From assembly GCA_900321505.1 (NCBI GenBank), contig ONWK01000191.1, forward strand, positions 1 through 5,883: a DNA stretch of 5,883 nucleotides, written 5' to 3'. The number at the start of each line of letters is the position of its first letter. The first letter of the stretch is position 1. The DNA comes from an uncultured Eubacteriales bacterium. GTDB taxonomy: Bacteria; Bacillota; Clostridia; Lachnospirales; Lachnospiraceae. The notes beneath the pieces are model-generated. The model worked only from the letters and a program-made list of their open reading frames with translations, made no database searches and was not told the DNA's origin. The translations under genes and the position numbers were made by a program. Shown piece after piece: positions 4,715 through 5,883 of the stretch.

Positions 4715-5883
4715 ATGGGCAGAGACAGTGGATTCAAACAGGCGGAGCAGCAGCTGAAGGAGTATGAAATACTATCAAAGCATCAGGCCGAACAGGATAC
4801 GGAGCTTGGATACAGGGATATGAATATCCGCTTTCTGGCAGCCGAGAAGGAAGAACTTGAACGGAAAAATGAAGAGGATGAAAAGATCAAACAGATAACC
4901 GAGGCTCATCTGAAAAAGAAAAGACAGATCGAAAGCGTCTGGCATCAGAATACGACCGAAAAGGTTAAGAATCTGAAGAAAAGAGCGCCGAAGAAGGGCA
5001 GTGAAAAGAGTGCAAAGTATTATGAAGGATACAGCTTAAAGGAGCTGGAGATCTTTCTGAAGAACAATGACCGCGGAGGAAATTCCGACGAGTACAATGC
5101 TGTAGCCACGGATCTTGAGCTGTATAACAGGGTTATGGATAATGCGGAAGCAAGAGAAGGGCTGAAGCTTCTGCTGCGGATCCAGGAAAGCTGTAATAAT
5201 TATATTTCAACAAGAAAGAATCCCATCAGTTCAAATGGAAAGATCCGAAAAGCCATTATATCCCAGATATCCCAGAAGGTGAATACTGAGATCACCCGGC
5301 AGCGGGAGGAATATATCAATCAGCAGAAGACTACGCTGGAGGTCATGCGGCAGAATGCAAGTGAGGAAAATGTGACTGCTGCATTCAAGGCGCATTTTGA
5401 TATGGTTTACCAGAATCTGAACGGCAGCATGGAACTTGGCGAAAGTGAGATGAAGAAGCTGGATTCCGATATGGAAGAGGTGCTGGAGGAGCTGAACAAA
5501 CAGAATGTGGAAGACAATCAGGAAAAGAACCTCACCACACAATTCTTCAATGGATTGGGATGGTCTTCAAATGATCCGCAATTTGCTGAAGAAAATGAGT
5601 TTTACAGTGACGGCAAGGCGCTTAAGAATTCACCTCACGGAAAACTGCTGTTTCACAGCATAAATACAAAGGAAGGATCTGCGGATGCGGCTCCCTATGC
5701 TAAACAGCTTGCAGGGATCAGAAATAAAGGCAACAAGGTTTTTTACGGACTTGGAAGATTCGGAAAGGGTATTTATACATCTGCCCGGACGGACAGTAAG
5801 GAGTCAAGTGATGAAAGAGCAAAGAATAACAGCTGGTCTTACGGCAAAGCCAAGGGATCCATTATGTTTACGATGGTGTTGAA
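4715..5883 (+). CDS. Coiled-coil protein with C-terminal PARP-like ADP-ribosyltransferase domain, 3'-truncated
   Basis: The frame is open from ATG 4715 to the window end (389 complete codons, no stop), so the 3' end is missing. Residues 5-100 are long charged helices, probably coiled coil, with no signal peptide. Residues about 105-200 look like a helical module (YSLKELEIFL, C160-N-N-Y163, GKIRKAII 175-182). Residues 200-268 are again helical, followed by a polar linker. From about residue 310 the sequence follows the PARP fold: KLLFHS with His314 (compare LWHGS in PARP1), a spacer, then GLGRFGKGIYTSA (345-357) with Tyr354 (compare GYMFGKGIYFAD), an SK pair at 362-363 after it, and GSIMFTMVL (381-389), matching the strand LILLGEVAL. 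This gives the H and Y of the H-Y-E triad; the Glu should lie some tens of residues beyond the window. Such enzymes transfer ADP-ribose from NAD+ to a target. The layout, long helical N-terminus plus C-terminal enzyme, suggests a delivered toxin. A housekeeping role cannot be excluded. Confidence 0.93.
   Translation, partial: MGRDSGFKQAEQQLKEYEILSKHQAEQDTELGYRDMNIRFLAAEKEELERKNEEDEKIKQITEAHLKKKRQIESVWHQNTTEKVKNLKKRAPKKGSEKSAKYYEGYSLKELEIFLKNNDRGGNSDEYNAVATDLELYNRVMDNAEAREGLKLLLRIQESCNNYISTRKNPISSNGKIRKAIISQISQKVNTEITRQREEYINQQKTTLEVMRQNASEENVTAAFKAHFDMVYQNLNGSMELGESEMKKLDSDMEEVLEELNKQNVEDNQEKNLTTQFFNGLGWSSNDPQFAEENEFYSDGKALKNSPHGKLLFHSINTKEGSADAAPYAKQLAGIRNKGNKVFYGLGRFGKGIYTSARTDSKESSDERAKNNSWSYGKAKGSIMFTMVL

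Noticed and set aside
4715..5640. Phage tape-measure or LXG-type secretion protein as identity of the last gene
   Set aside because: The coiled-coil N-terminus alone could fit, but there is no LXG motif, no hydrophobic tape-measure segments, and the PARP-like C-terminus is a better explanation. A polymorphic toxin of another secretion route is not excluded.
5685..5882. 65-residue open frame on the + strand within the last gene
   Set aside because: It is out of frame with the coding sequence that carries the FGKGIY motif and has no ribosome binding site.

Overview
The window looks like part of a genome or metagenome contig from an anaerobic Bacillota species, most likely Clostridia and plausibly Lachnospiraceae. 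The clues are strong GGAGG-type ribosome binding sites in front of nearly every gene, a roughly half-GC composition, a Thr/Glu/Pro repeat linker (TEEITEAP type) of the sort common in extracytoplasmic proteins of that family, and Firmicute-like FtsE and SH3b sequences. The taxonomic call is inference.

All six genes lie on the + strand and are packed like one operon. Three junctions overlap (14, 4 and 11 bases), the other two gaps are 33 and 15 bases, and I see no terminator or internal promoter. In order: (1) 1-600, the 3'-terminal part of a secreted or surface protein with an acidic TEEITE repeat linker and a C-terminal bacterial SH3 domain; (2) 587-823, an unrecognised 78-residue protein; (3) 857-3190, a 777-residue two-module AAA+ ATPase with a degenerate first and an intact second P-loop module, built like the ATPases of extracellular contractile injection systems (Afp15/Pvc15 type); (4) 3187-3912, an FtsE-like ABC ATPase with no FtsX partner in view; (5) 3902-4699, a protein that reads as two degenerate GNAT-fold halves; (6) 4715 to the window end, the first 389 residues of a helical/coiled-coil protein whose C-terminus starts a PARP-like ADP-ribosyltransferase domain (His314 and the FGKGIY motif with Tyr354 visible; the expected catalytic Glu lies beyond the window).

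My reading is that this is the accessory end of a contractile injection (or related effector-delivery) locus. The AAA+ ATPase is the marker gene, the ADP-ribosyltransferase protein is a candidate toxin cargo, and the SH3b protein may act at the cell wall. The FtsE-like and GNAT-like proteins are unusual companions and could be new accessory parts. No sheath, tube, baseplate or spike gene is inside the window, so the link to an injection system rests on the ATPase family and the toxin-like last gene and must be tested on the flanking sequence.
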